DNA of 64,000 nucleotides from Tillus elongatus (GCA_964006375.1 OZ023266.1:63719446-63783445); one strand, 5' to 3'; positions 10,701-23,420 are shown, numbered from the stretch's first letter. Notes: generated by a model not told the origin, from the letters alone. Made by a program: numbers and translations.

Positions 10701-11215
10701 AATTTAGTAGCTCCATATAAAATATTTTTTTTTTCAAATAATCGCTAACTGGGACTCTAAAACCGATCTCCAAGGTCCATTTAAATTTAAAGAATTAGTT
10801 TTAATTATATATCTTACTAATAGTGTACAATTCTTATGAAAATTCACTACCATAACGTACTTGCTGCGTCTAGAGTTTTTTTATACATGCGTTAGTGTGG
10901 CAGTTTAAGCCAAAATAGGAGTTTTAGTAGTATAGTGAGAAAAGGGGCAGATTCAAATGTAAATATCAGATTGAGCGGATAAAATGGAATGACTAGGTCT
11001 TTTACCTGACCACCCCTTGAATTTTATTCAAGAAAAATATGGAAATAATTGTACCCCGTTGCGTATACAGGCGGGTTTAAAGTAATGATACACGGAGCGC
11101 TAGTTGAATTTTGGCATCATATTTTGTATCCGTTATATTCAGCCACCTTCTTAATAAACCCGAATTCTTTGCTACATCTATTTTTACTTAAACGAAAATG
11201 TATTAACCTATTTAC
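10701..11215. other. Non-coding; one MITE terminus
   Basis: Contains a single end of the MITE family (ACTTGCTGCGTCTAGA near 10857-10874) and otherwise no recognised feature. Confidence 0.45.
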
Positions 11216-11893
11216 TTGTGTATTTTAAATGTAAATACATTTGCTCAGACAGCCAGGCGGTCCTACGGGCAACCTGCGCGTCCAGTATCAGGTCAACGCT
11301 GGTTCAGGAGTGCGCGGACGCCTCACGGGACTGTCCAGGAGGTGCAACTTGTATGGATTCCGGGACACTGTGGCGTCGCGGGGAATGAAGTGGCGAATGA
11401 TCTCGCAAGGCTTGATTCCCGGCGGCCGTTCTGTGGCTCGGAGCCTACTATAGGCATAAGTAAGAAGGTGGTCTCCGAAGCCCTCTATAGGTGGATTGGG
11501 GAGGCCATGGAGAGGCACTGGAGGTCGGTCGATGGCTGTAGGCAGGCGAGAGACTTCGTGGAGGGGCCGAACAGAGACAAGACTGTCTGATTTCTCTGTA
11601 GGAGTCGATCTGCGCTTCGCCGCCTCATTGGAGTACTGACAGGCCACTGTGCTCTTAGAAGACACCTCACATTAATAGGTGTCCAGAGGGATCCCATTTG
11701 CCAGCAATGCAGCGAGACTGAAGTGACGTCTTACCACTACCTGTGTGAATACGAGGCATTTGGGACTCTTCGGACATAATTGGCCGGTTCGAGGACTCTG
11801 CAGAGGAGCCAGGTGAGTTCCGTCCAATGGAAGACCGTTATCGCCTTTATTTCGAGGTCGAGGAGGTTTTGTGACGGAACAGAGGAAGAGTAG
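11216..11893 (+). pseudogene. LINE ORF2 C-terminus: RNase H end and zinc-knuckle-like tail
   Basis: The frame reads VQLVWIPGHCGVAGNEVAND, the last catalytic segment of LINE-borne RNase H, with the final Asp in VANDLAR. A TGA at 11588 interrupts it. The same frame resumes with LTGHCALRRHL and CQQCSETEVTSYHYLCEYEAF, the cysteine-rich tail of R1/LOA-like LINE proteins, and in a shifted frame ends FISRSRRF near 11880. A short (TAC)n-like tail lies at 11973-11990. It is 5' truncated, typical of LINE insertions. Confidence 0.78.
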
Positions 11894-11989
11894 AGCATGG
11901 TTGCTGGGTTGCCAGGGTTTGCAAAAAGGGTCCATTATGGCCTACTTGCCTGACGTTAGCCTCCCCACCACTGTTATTACTACTACTAC

Positions 11990-12455
11990 CCTATGTACTT
12001 AAAAACTCAATCTAGCCATTCTTTGTGCGTTCGTATGATGTGCGTCATTCGGTAACGTAGAGTGGTGGTTTCCCTCCTATGGACATCTAATTCTAAATTG
12101 GATTCATATTTGATAACTAGTACATCAAGGAAGGGTAATTTATTATTAATTTATAATTCGTGAGTAAATTTTATAGTCAAGACTACTGCTTAGTTTAGCA
12201 ATAAACAAATTTAAAAAAGTAAACAAAAAGCCATGAAATATTTTTATATACGCCACCTACTTATCTGGTGCGAAGCCAATTAGCTAGGTAGATAGGCTAG
12301 GTCCACTACGGCCACTTTGCGGGTGTCTTTGCGCACATAACGTGATGCGTGAGCTTGGGTTGGTCTTTGATCATTAACATATTTAGGTACGTATTTCATC
12401 AGAATTATAATCTGTTATTAATTACTTTGTTTATGTCGCCAGGCATTATTGTGTT
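11990..12455. other. Non-coding, no feature recognised
   Basis: No frame or repeat that I can name. A GC-richer patch at 12290-12360 has no clear tRNA-like boxes. Confidence 0.35.
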
Positions 12456-12690
12456 TTGTTATTTGACGCGAAAGAAAAATCATGTTTCTTGACCAAAGTG
12501 GGAGTTTATAAGCTAGCTTGCACACACTGTAGCGGAATCTACATCGGTCAAACTTGTAGAAATTTTAATACCAGATGCAAGGAACACATTTCTGCGCTTA
12601 GAAAAAGTTTTAGCACTCCCATTTTGGACAATGGAAGTCTACATGATTTACCCGTAGCTAATAATTTAATATTATATATTTTATAATAAA
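12456..12690 (+). pseudogene. Penelope-like GIY-YIG endonuclease fragment
   Basis: The frame contains GVYKLACTHCSGIYIGQTCR followed by NFNTRCKEHISALR. The GVY and YIG motifs 11 residues apart, the CxxC between them, and the following Arg and Glu-His are hallmarks of the nuclease of Penelope-like elements. It differs clearly from fragments A and B, so it is a second subfamily. The frame continues into low-complexity sequence and stops at 12684. Reverse transcriptase is absent. Confidence 0.82.
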
Positions 12691-12989
12691 AGTTCCAGAT
12701 AGTAATATCTATTTTAGACCACCTATATAGAAACCTCAGTAAAAACATGACAAACAATAATTGTTTGTAACATAGACATTTGAGCATGTAAAAGTCATTT
12801 GAGGGCATGATTTTCATTACGGGAGCATACTCTAACTTGAACAGGTAAAGAACAATTATCATATATTACTCTATTTATTTGCGAAACATTTTACGCAACC
12901 AAAAGAAGTTGGTAGGAACCTACAAATAATCACCATTTCTGTCTCTATAGTGCTAGCACTGAACCATCGAGAATGAAGTTAACGATCAG

Positions 12990-13880
12990 ACCGACGTGTC
13001 GATGGTCCTTCGTTCCGGTGTGGGTGTTCTTAAGGTAACAATCAGCTCATGTAACGGTATTTCAGGCCGAAATGTACACCATTCTGCACTGCGTGCGAGA
13101 GAACAAATGGAGCGGCTACACCAACCAGCGGATTCTCATAGCCACAGACCACCAGGCAGCACTGAAGGCCCTAAGTAGCACACAGGTAAATTCCAGGCCG
13201 GTAAGTGAATGTCGAGACGAGACTAGCGACCTGGCTGGGCAGAATGAGGTCACCCTCATCAGGGTGCCGGGTCATCCGGGTGTTAAAGGCAATTAAGAAG
13301 CTGACAGTTTCGCAAAGAGAGGGTCATCATAACCATTTATGAGACCAGAATCGGTCCTGAGCGTGACGAAGAGTACTGCCAGAGATCCATTAAGTCCTGG
13401 GTCAGAAACGAACATAAGGTGTACTGGCCAAACTGTCCAGGGCTCAGACATGGGAAGTCAGTAATTGATGAACCCAGTTCAAAGAGAGCTGTAGAGCTGC
13501 TTAATCTTAGCAGAGGACAGCTCAGGAACAAAGCAGGACTCTTGATGGGACACATGGCCGTCAAGAAACACTTGCATAAAATGGGGCTGTTCAAGAGGGA
13601 CCTGGCATGTAGACTCTGCGGTGTGGGGGAGGAAGAATGAGCCCAGCACATCTTGTGCGAGTGTAAAGCTCTGATCCGCAAAAGACGAGTGATCTACAGA
13701 CAGCCTAGACCAGAGACAGAGAAATGTGAAACTTCACCCTACCAATTGCTGTGCAGACTAGTTCAAGGCACAGTGATTTTGGAATGGGTGGAGTATAAAA
13801 TACAAAGGGCATGCACAATAGGCCAAAGGTTGTGGCGCTATCGGGGCGGTAGAAACGCGGACGAGTCCTAGGGGAAAAAA
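12990..13880 (+). pseudogene. LINE family X, copy a: RNase H and C-terminus
   Basis: Broken frames give QAEMYTILHCVRENKWSGYT, ILIATDHQAALKALSS, LIRVPGHPGVKGN and LEWVE. This is RNase H followed by the conserved tail of an R1/LOA-like LINE; Glu, the second Asp and the PGH motif are visible. Copies b (14343-15960, minus) and c (21690-23290, plus) belong to the same family. Stops at 13294 and 13638 and several frameshifts show it is dead. It faces copy b tail to tail. Confidence 0.8.
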
Positions 13881-14342
13881 GGTAACAATGGCCTCTGGAG
13901 TCGAATTTTTTAAGAAGATAAGTTCTGGAGTCATCCGCCCAGCGGACTTATGTTCGGCTCTTGAAGTCCTTGTGAGTTTTAAAGTATGCGATTGTTGGCA
14001 AACCCATCATTTTTCTATTCGAAACTTTGTAAGCATATCGGCATCATAATATTCATATCATAGTCGTTCAACTCACGCGGCGACTTTTCAACGATTGTCG
14101 TCAAGATCAACTTACCTACTAGTTGCCAGCTGCAAGGCTGTTCGTCACCTTTGAGGTAACACGCACCAGATTCCAAGCCTGATGCCCCCCTTCAAGTCTG
14201 AGCTGCTCGAGTATTGTAATCCCCGTTTTCTTTGGTAGCTGCTGATCTATTCTAGTCCAGGCACTGTTCCTGCTCCGCCTTTTTTTCCTCAGGCCTCGTC
14301 CGCGACTTCGTCGCCCTGACAGCACTGCAGCCTTTGGCTATT
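13881..14342. other. Junction of two tail-to-tail LINE 3' ends
   Basis: The stretch holds the 3' untranslated regions of family X copies a (plus) and b (minus), including A-rich runs near 13873 and 14281 (reverse), separated by about 250 bp that I cannot assign. Confidence 0.5.
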
Positions 14343-15960
14343 AGTCTTTTTACTCCACCCATTCCAAAATCACTGTGCCCTGAACTAGTCTGCACAGCGA
14401 TTGGTAGGGTGAAGTTTTATATTGTTCTGTCTCCGGTCTAGACTGACCGTAGATCAGTTGTCTTGTGCGGTCCAGAGCTTTACACTCGTACAAGATGTAC
14501 TGGGCTGCTTCCTGCCCCTCACCGTAGAGTCTGCATGCGAGGTCCCCCTCGAACCACACCATTTTATGCAGGTGTTTCTTGAAGGCCATGTCTCCCGCCA
14601 AGAGACCTCTTATGTTTCTGTGCTGTCCTCTGCTAAGATTTAGCAGCTCCACAGCTCTCTTTGAACTGGCTTCGTCAATTACTGACATCCCATGTCTGAG
14701 CCCTGGACAGTCTGCACAGTACACCTTGTGTTCGTTTCTGACCCAACACTTAATGGATCCCCTGATGATGGTGACCTCATTCTGCCCAGCCACGTCGCTC
14801 GTCTCGTCTTGGCACTCACTCACCAGCCAGAAATTTACCCGTGGGCTACTTAGGGCCTTAAGGGCTGCCTGGCTGTCTGTGGCTATGAGGATCCGCTTGT
14901 TGGTGTAGCCCCTCCCCTTGTTCTCCAGCACACAGTGCAGGATGGCGTACATTTCGGCCTGAAAGCACGTTGCATGGGCTCCGAGGGAAATAATATTACT
15001 TACCCTCGGTCCTTCCGAATAAACACCTGCCCCCGTCCCACGCCCCCCGCCGGATCTGTCCGTGAACTGGACGAGCGCGTTCCGTGGTATGCCCGGCGTC
15101 TCTTCCCACCGTGCCTTGCGGTCGGGGATTTCCACTGTAAAGATGTTTTCCCTGCAGATTCGCGCGCTCGCGAAGTCTGACCTCATTTCAAGCACGGGCT
15201 TCTTCACGATCTCCTGAATTTTGCAGTGGCCCCTGAAGCCTCGGTTGATCTTCAGTCTACCATTGCAGACTAGTCTCTATAGTCCTAGCCTGGCCTCTCC
15301 CATAATAACTAAGTGGGGGGGGGGGTACATCCAGCAATACTTCCATGGCGGCTGTTGGGGTTGAAGACATGTCCCCTGTGATGCCTAGGCAAGCCATCCT
15401 TTGGATCTTGCCTAGTTTTTGTTGGCACTGGATTGTGTCACCTTAGACCACCAGACTAGTGCCGCGTATGTTAACGATGGCCTGACCACCCTTGTGTACA
15501 GCCAGGGGGCCATACTAGGTCTTAGTCCCCACGTTTTTCCATATAGCCGCCTAGTGAAGGGTAGGCTCATGACTGCCTTATGCAGTTTTTTCAACGTGAC
15601 CATTCCAGGTTATCTTAAAGTCCAATACCTCCCTGGCCATTGGAATGTTCCTACCGTATAGAGTGAGAGTTATCTGGCTCTCCCACTTGCTCCTCCTCGT
15701 AAACGATATGACGGTTGCTTTCTCGGGGCTCACCCCAAGCCCTTGACCAACTGTCCACCTTTCCACCACTTTCGGTGATGTCTGCATGCGCTCCCACACT
15801 GATTATGTGACCTTTCCCCGGACTATGATGACAATGTAGTCCGCATAGCCCTGTACCTCATACCTCCTCCCGAGAGCCTCCTCCATGCTCTGCCTTGCTT
15901 GACCAGCTAGACAGGAGTTCAAATGCCTGAAGGAGGTCAAGGGTTAGGCGTACATGTGTG
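14343..15960 (-). pseudogene. LINE family X, copy b: RT end, RNase H with internal deletion, C-terminus
   Basis: Read on the minus strand, the RT thumb-like region comes first (YTRVVRPSLTYAALVWW near 15500), then an open 285-codon frame 15207-14350. That frame has TDRSGGGRGTGAGVY, QAEMYAILHC, and IATDSQAALKALSS, the first three RNase H acidic residues. In copy c the segment after these includes a PSH motif and NEEVDSLAK with the fourth Asp; here about 40 codons are missing in frame, joining TIIR to GSIKCW. The RNase H is thus deleted for its last catalytic residue although the frame is open. The tail from CRLYGEGQEA to LEWVE is intact. Confidence 0.82.
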
Positions 15961-17384
15961 CCGACTCCTATTGCTGCCCTCGTCATAAAGATATCGCAGG
16001 CCAGATTTTGTTTTCTTTTCTTTGCATGATATCTCAAATTTGTTAAAACTATAATTAAATTTTAAATTATTCATTAATTTACTAGTCAATTTTTCTTCAT
16101 GTAGCAAATTTTCAGGACAATTAACAAACCTATATTATCATAATTTATTACTCAACGCGCAAGTAAATTTGAATTAATTTCTCTTAACGTTCATGTCATT
16201 CTATATCTAAACTAAGATGTGCTTTCAGGTTTTCAAGAAAGTTTTAAAGTTTGTTCTGTGAGCATAGTCGATTATGGGGATTTGTTTTGTTTTTGCACAA
16301 AACTGAGAAATTCAATGTGACATTATTCCTCAGTATAAAACAAAATATTATATATCACTTTGTTCAACACCGGTCACTGAACAATAAAAAATTTGTTTTC
16401 AGTACTTATTTTAAAATAAATAAAAACAATCCAACGGGAATTTCTTGTTTTTTTTTTGTTTTACCTGACACAACACTTCAATCTCAATTTAACATATGTT
16501 TTACAGTAGATATAATTTTCTTTTGATAAGTCATTGTTTAATTTTTTGAGAAAACCTCACCATTCATTTCGAACAAATATAAGATAAAGATTTCATAACT
16601 TTCCTTTATAAAAATTATCTGGCGTCCAAATAATATTTCTTAAGGGTACTGTTTTATTAAAGGTAGATATATACTCTTACTATTACAATTAAATTATTTT
16701 AATTCCCCTCGAAGACACAGTGCTCACCCGACGAAGAGCTGCTGTATGCAGAGTACAAGAGGGGTACCTGGACATTTTTTGCAACTTTCAAGTAATAGAA
16801 TGATTGTATAAAAAAGGTCGACCGCCCCAAAATGACCACGCTGACAAACCTGCATTTGCAAAACCTATTATTGATACTCAACATTGACCCACAGTAAATA
16901 ACCGCATAGAGCCACTACATTGTGTTACCTCCTTCAAAGAAAGGCTTTAAGTACAAGAAACGTGGTATATTGTGATTGACCTCAGGTGGATATAGATCTG
17001 CTCAATGGTGAGGTCACAATTGCCTATAACACCCTACCCTAAAGTAGCTATCTTTCAGATTATCAAATTTATTAAGATTAGCAGCACTTTTTTAGGAGGT
17101 TCACAGATCTGGATGCAGTTTGATACTCACGTTCTCTTCTTTTGTTTGCTTCGCACTGCCTGGAGTCCTATATTTGTGGGCACCCCAGACTAGTGCCAGG
17201 TTACATAAAAATTTAGATATCTAGATAATACTTAGTAAGAATAAATTGTTTGTGCCGACGTCAAAAGGAAGGTAGATACTAGGGAGGAATTTCTTTTCAA
17301 TTAAACAGATATGCTAATGTTACAAAATATTGAATTTATTCATATAAATTAAATTTGGAATAGCGAATACAATGAAATAAAAAC
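15961..17384. other. Non-coding AT-rich stretch, no feature recognised
   Basis: No convincing exon. A possible short minus-strand frame with a GTGAGT donor near 17130 lacks a good acceptor. Confidence 0.4.
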
Positions 17385-17824
17385 TCTGGACGCAGCAAGT
17401 GCGTTATGGAAGTGAATTTTCATAAAAATGTTTTTAATTACAAATATATCGCTCTAATGCGAGCAGGCATCAATTTGGTTACCGGTATAACCTATATAGT
17501 AGGAACAGTGTATTATATTTTATCAAAATAATTATTTGAAAATGTACAAAACTTTTCGGAAAATAAACTTTAAATGTTTATGAGAAAACTGGTCTCCTAG
17601 CCAATAAACCTTAGGTTAATAGCAAATTGAGTTATTGAAATTTGAAACATTTAATGAAAATTCGCAACCAAAACGCCCTTGCAGCGTTCATACAAAAATT
17701 TTCCGAAAATACAGTTAAATGTTGGTTTCCTAACCAACAAAACTTACGTTAATAGCAAATGAGTTATTGAAATTTGGAGGATTTAATGAAAATTTGCTAC
17801 CAAAACGCACTTACTGTGTCCAGA
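17385..17824. mobile_element. MITE-like element, copy 2
   Basis: Starts TCTGGACGCAGCAAGTGCG and has inverted ends at 17655-17690 and again at 17786-17824, suggesting a duplicated right end. Same family as 5392 and 36299. Confidence 0.65.
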
Positions 17825-18735
17825 TTTTTTCTTACAAACATGCATCATATTTCGATAAAATATGCTAAAATGCAGTAACGAATTTGTTCTACGAAAATTA
17901 GCTAAAAAATATAAACCGCTAAACCATAAACTTCACTAACCCTACAGCGAAAGCATCAACTTAACTAAACCGACAGCCAAAACATCAGAGAAAGGGTCTA
18001 TTTGAAATGAATTTTCTGGGAATATATAAGTAAAGTGAAGGACAATGACGATTGAAACTAAGACTTCAGGCTTTGCAAAACATTATTCTTCAGACATTTT
18101 CCTTCCATAGCTCATATTAGTGTCAGGTTCATTGCCTAAATATTACCAATTTTGACGTTTAAAATCGCGATTCTGACGTTTTGAGGAAAAGCCAAATGTA
18201 TTTTTCTTTGAATGCCTGTAACTTTTTTGTCCTTTAACCCACGAAGCTAAATTTTGGTAGGTAACTTGCCTATAATGATATAAACCCGCGTATGAAATTT
18301 AGTTGCCCTTACTTTGTTAATTTTGGAGATATAATTTTTTTTCCAAAGAAAACATAAAATTTTCCGGGAAAACCTCGTCGGATTTTCCTGGCTAACAAAC
18401 TTATTCAAGCGACTTGCGACAGGAAGGTACTCACCAATTTTGACGTTTAAAATCGCGATTTTGACGTTTTGAGGAAAACCCAAATTTATTGCTCTTTAAA
18501 TGCCTGTAACTTTTTTTTCCTTTAACCTACAGAGCTAAATTTTCGTAGGTATTTTACCCATAATGATGCAAATCCGCGTGGGAAATTTGGTTTCCCTTGC
18601 TTTGTTAATTCCGGAGAAATAAATTGTTTTCGATTTTTTTCGAAAAAAAACACAAAATTTTCCGGGAAAACCTCGGCGGATTTTCCTGGCTAACAAACTT
18701 ATCCAAGCCACTTACAGCAAGAATTTCAAGAACAA
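17825..18735 (+). repeat. Compound interspersed repeat with 288-bp tandem duplication
   Basis: Carries the block CAGAGAAAGGGTCTATTTGA (17982) shared with the copies at 5150, 24735 and 36915. A 288-bp unit starting CCAATTTTGACG at 18146 is repeated at 18434 with about 85-90 percent identity by eye. No coding frame is maintained across copies. Confidence 0.7.
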
Positions 18736-19002
18736 GAAATTGTTAATTTACATACATATGCCAAAACAATAAGATAAAGATAGTTGCATATTACTAAAAT
18801 GTTATTAGGGTATCTCTCAAAAATAAATACAAATGATTAGGTAAATTACTTGACGTATGTCAATCAATTGCTAGGTTTTGTAGTGAATTAACTGGCCAGT
18901 TATTTGAGTGAGGCTCAAAAAAGAAATAAAATTTATTTAATATATTCCTACGTGAAATTTCTACATTAATTATGAAAAATAAGAGATATTAAAGAGAATA
19001 TA

Positions 19003-21068
19003 CAGTGTGGAACAGCCAAATGGAATAAATTCTATAACGGATAAATGAGGGCGTGTTGGGAAAAACGCTTGGACACGTCGATTTGTATTTTTAACTGCGC
19101 ATCTTTTTCAAAAAAAAAAATTATATAGGGTGCGTCATGTGACAGTGGCCAATACCAACTTTCTTATTTTAAATACAAGCCCCTGTATATTATTAATTTT
19201 TTGGATTCTTCAGAAAATTCTAGACATAATTCATGTACAATGTCCTATACCTATCTTCAACTGTTTCGGAAATATTAAGTATTTTCAGATTTATTACAAA
19301 AATTAACATTAAAAATAGAAAATTATTTTATTTCACAAATTCGCTACATTGCATTCAATACTTATTTCCCATTCAGCTCTTGATAATGAGAAAGTAAACA
19401 AAAACCATTCCTGCGTTTCTTTTTACTGATATGAAATGAAACAAAAACAAAAACAGTTTTCTTTCTGTTCGTATAAAACTCGTAGCCTTAGCAACTTGTT
19501 GTCTGCCTGCATGACAGTAGTGATTAGTGTCAGTGCTATTGTCGTTTGAATTTCGTTAACTGTACGTAATAATATCAGAAAAATGGTTCATTTAACAGAA
19601 ATGCACAAAATAACCATTCTACAAATGATTGGTTATGGAGATAACACACGGACACAGATGGAAGTGTCTCGCTTATTTCACGAAAAATTTCCAAATTTGC
19701 CGCCTGTATCCCAAGGAACAATTAGCAAAATAGAAAAGCAGTTTCGCGAGCTTGGTCATGTGAGACAGATAAAAAAAGTAGCTGCCAATGCAGTAAGTGA
19801 TGATACGAAATTGGATATTACGCTTGAGTTTCAAGAAAACCCACATACTTCTGGTCGACAAGCAGCCCAACTATTCAACGTTAGCCACACAGCAATTTTT
19901 CGAACATTAAAGGAAAGTAAAATGCATCCCTATAAAATGATACCAACTCAGGAGTTCATGGAGGACGATTTCGATAGGAGAACGTATTTTTGTGAACAAA
20001 TGATGGCAATGTTAGATAACAATGTGATCCAATTAGAAGATGTTTTGTTTTCTGATGAGAGCACATTTACACTTCACGGTCATGTTAATCGTCAAAATTG
20101 CCGCTATTGGTCTAATGAGAATCCTCATTGGATGAGAGAGGAACATACGCAATATCCTGAAAAAGTTAATGTTTGGGCAGGAATTGTTGGAAATCATATC
20201 GTAGGTCCCTTTTTCATTGATGGCAACTTGAATGGGGATAAATATTTAGAACTGCTCCAAAATAATGTCGTGCCAACTTTGACAAACTTATATCCAGATC
20301 CAGCAAACCCACAAGTTCCCGCCAATAAAATATGGTTTCAGCAAGATAGAGCACCGCCCCATTACCAAATCAATGTCCGGCAGCACCTGAACCAAATTTT
20401 TCCAAATCGGTGGATAGGGAGGCGCGGATCGATAGAATGGCCAGCACGATCTCCTGATCTGTCGCTATTAGACTACTTTTTGTGGGGATATGTCAAAAGT
20501 ATTGTATACAAAACTAAGCCCCTCAACTTAGATGACTTAAAAAGACGAATCACGCTTGCGATTAGATCAGTCACGCCTGAGATGTTGAGTAATGTTAGAA
20601 GACATTTCTATACCAGATTAGCATGTTGCCAAGATGTTCGTGGCGAGCATTTTGAACATTTACTACATTGACATTAATTTTTTTTTGTTTTTTTAAATTA
20701 TTAAGAAATAATCAGTATTTCTTATTAGAATTTGTGAAATAAAATAATTTTCTATTTTTAATGTTAATTTTTGTAATAAATCTGAAAATACTTAATATTT
20801 CCGAAACAGTTGAAGATAGGTATAGGACATTGTACATGAATTATGTCTAGAATTTTCTGAAGAATCCAAAAAATTAATAATATACAGGGGCTTGTATTTA
20901 AAATAAGAAAGTTGGTATTGGCCACTGTCACATGACGCACCCTATATAATTTTTTTTTCTTGAAAAAGATGCGCAGTTAAAAATACAAATCGACGTGTCC
21001 AAGCGTTTTTCCCAACACGTCCTCATTTATCCGTTATCGAATTTATTCCATTTGGCTGTTCCACACTG
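19003..21068 (+). mobile_element. DD41D mariner, copy 2 (complete, 2066 bp)
   Basis: Same ends as copy 1 (CAGTGTGGAACAGCC / GGCTGTTCCACACTG), TA on both sides, inverted repeats 19003-19342 and 20728-21068. Relative to copy 1 it lacks 33 bp just upstream of the transposase start and one A in the left repeat. Both left and right repeats of this copy share changes (for example GTCCTATACC and its complement) that copy 1 has on one side only. Confidence 0.93.
19583..20671 (+). CDS. Mariner-like transposase, DD41D, copy 2 (362 aa)
   Basis: Identical to the copy 1 protein except Phe125, Arg256 and His268. Arg256 directly follows catalytic Asp255 (QQDRAPPH instead of QQDGAPPH), where small residues such as Gly or Asn are usual, so this copy may be impaired. 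The triad Asp158, Asp255, Asp297 is kept and the frame is open. The 33-bp deletion ends about 16 bp before the ATG and may affect expression. Confidence 0.92.
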   Translation: MVHLTEMHKITILQMIGYGDNTRTQMEVSRLFHEKFPNLPPVSQGTISKIEKQFRELGHVRQIKKVAANAVSDDTKLDITLEFQENPHTSGRQAAQLFNVSHTAIFRTLKESKMHPYKMIPTQEFMEDDFDRRTYFCEQMMAMLDNNVIQLEDVLFSDESTFTLHGHVNRQNCRYWSNENPHWMREEHTQYPEKVNVWAGIVGNHIVGPFFIDGNLNGDKYLELLQNNVVPTLTNLYPDPANPQVPANKIWFQQDRAPPHYQINVRQHLNQIFPNRWIGRRGSIEWPARSPDLSLLDYFLWGYVKSIVYKTKPLNLDDLKRRITLAIRSVTPEMLSNVRRHFYTRLACCQDVRGEHFEHLLH

Positions 21069-21105
21069 TATATATATATATATATATATATACATATATA
21101 TATCA
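21069..21105. repeat. (TA)n microsatellite right of mariner copy 2
   Basis: TA run with one TACA interruption directly abutting the transposon tip. The left flank (AAGAGAATA) is not a TA array, unlike copy 1. Confidence 0.9.
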
Positions 21106-21689
21106 AAGTTACATACATAGATATCTCAACACAACGAACATTATCTAACTAATAACTGACTTCGCGAGTTGCAGTTTCGATTAAACGTAATAGCTGATTT
21201 CACCAGGCGCCAACAGCTGAGTAAAGGTGCTTATTTACTGACTATCGATACATTTCAGCGGTTAGAGACTGATGAACGCACTGTTGACTTCAAGCAATAT
21301 TTTTGATGTTTTGTCTGTCATTTCGTTTTGACCGGGAAATTCGACATTTGAAATAACATTTAGACTAACCTGTAAAAATAAGAGGATCCATCATTTTCAT
21401 TTCACATGTCATGACGTATGTAAATATGGCGGTTAGTGCATGCGCAAACAAACATTTTTAGTTTTCGGTTTAGACCCCATGTGTTTGGTGTCATGTTACA
21501 CGCCTCGATGAGTAGAGTTCAAATATAACATATACGCACGCGCAAGCCAACTTTATGTTTAGAAATATGGTGTAGCCTCAGATAGAGGTCCAGTTTAGTA
21601 TGCGCAAACCAGTTGCTGGTATTTTGGTTTAGAGGGGAGGTGTGGTGTATGCGCATGTATGGTTACAGGTTCAAATCCTAAGGGGAGCG
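21106..21689. other. Non-coding; possible SINE-like B box
   Basis: No coding frame. GGTTCAAATCC near 21668 fits a pol III B box, but I see no convincing A box or tail, so no SINE is called. Confidence 0.3.
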
Positions 21690-23290
21690 TTCTGTTTCCC
21701 CTGCTCTGGTGCCTAGTCGTGGACGGCCTGCCAGGGAGCCTCTTGGGAGGGGGGTACGAAGTACAGGGCTATGCGGACGACATTGTCATCATTCTCTGAG
21801 AAAAGGTTACACAGTCGATGTGGGAGCGCATGCAGACAGCACTGAAAGTGGTGGAAAGGTGGACAGTTGTCCAAGGGCTCGGGGGAGCCCCGAGAAAGCA
21901 ACCGTCATACCGTTTACGAGGAGGAAAAAGTGGAAGAGTCACAGAACTCTCACTCTATACGGTAGAAACTTCCCAATGACCAGGGAGGTAAAATATCTTG
22001 GGGCGTATTGGACTCCAAGCTAATCTGGAATCATCATGTTGAAAAAATACTGCGTAAGGCAGTTATGACCCTAGCTGTCACTAGACGGCTATATAAAAAA
22101 CGTGGGGACTAGGACCTAGTATGGTCCACTGGCTATATACAAGGGTGGTCAGACCATTGTTAACATACGCGGCACTGGTTTGGTGGCCTAAGGTGACGCA
22201 ATCCAGTGCCAAACAAAAACTAGGCAAGATCCAAAGGATGGCTTGTCTGGGCATCACAGGGTCCATGACTTCAACCCCAACAGCCGCCATGGAAGTGTTG
22301 CTGGACCTGCCCCCTTCCCACACTTAGTTATAATGGGGGAGGCCAGGCTAGGACTATACAGAATAGCCTGCAATTATATACTGAAGATCAACCCAGGCTG
22401 CAGGGGCCACTGCAAAATTCAGGAGATCGTGAATGAGCCTATGCTAGAAATGAGGTCAGACTTCGCGAGCCCGTGAATCTGCAGGGGAAACAATTTTACA
22501 GGGCAAATCTCCCATATACGTGCGAGATAACAAGAGGAGGGGCTACACCAACAAACGGGTCCTGATAGCCACAGACAACCGGGCAGCCCACGGGTAAATT
22601 TCAGGCTGGTAAGTGAATGCCGAGACGTGACGAGCGACCTGGCTGGGCAGAATCAGGTCACCCTCATCTGTATGCCAAGTCACTCGGTAGTCAAAGGCAA
22701 TGAAGAAGTTGACAGTCTCGCAAAAACATGGTCAAAAGAACTATTTATGGGAGCAGAACCGGTCCTGCGCGTGAAGAAGAGCACAGCCAGGGGATCCATT
22801 AGGTCCCGGGTCAGAAGCGAACATAAAGTGTACTGGGCAGACTGCCCAGGGCTCAGACATAGGAAGTCAGTAATTGACGAACCCAGTTCAAAGATAGCTG
22901 TGGAGATGCTAAATCTTAGCAGAGGACAGCTCAGGAACAGAACAGCACTCTTGACGGGACACGTGCCCGTCGAGAAACAACTGCATAATATGGGGCGGTT
23001 CAAGGGGGCCCTAGCATGCAGACTCTGCCGCGAGGGGAGGAATCAGCCCAGCACATCGTGTGCGAGTGTAAAGCTCTGGACAGCAAAAGACAACTGATCT
23101 ACGGACAGCGTACACCGGGGGCAGAGCAATATAAAACTTCACCCTATCAATTGCTGTGCAGACTAGTTCAAGACACAGTGATTTTGGAATGGGTGGAGTA
23201 AAAAGACAAGGGGCATGCACAATAAGCTAAAGGCTGCGGTGCTGTGGGGGCGGCAAAGACGCGGATAAGCCCTAAGGGAGAAAAAAATAA
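21690..23290 (+). pseudogene. LINE family X, copy c: RT catalytic motif to C-terminus
   Basis: Starts within the reverse transcriptase: LFPLLWCLVVDGL, then GYADDIVII near 21766, the catalytic YADD. The thumb (TRVVRPLLTYAALVWW, 22139-22190), a damaged RNase H (PSHSVVKGNEEVDSLAK near 22676-22726) and the tail to LEWVE at about 23200 follow. The RNase H N-terminal half is deleted around 22490-22520. Many frameshifts. An A-rich tail near 23280-23292 marks the 3' end. 5' truncation is normal for LINEs. Confidence 0.82.
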
Positions 23291-23420
23291 TAAGTGAGCA
23301 CCTTCTGCTCGAAGATTTGGGTAGCCGATATTCCGGCCACCCAAATGTTCCTTTAACTTCCTGTTAAAATAGACAATCCGTCGAGCCACGAAAGTGCCAA
23401 ATGTAACAAAATAAAAAAAG

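Noticed and set aside
16940..17195. Possible minus-strand exon with GTGAGT donor near 17130
   Set aside because: The acceptor side has no pyrimidine tract and no domain is recognisable.
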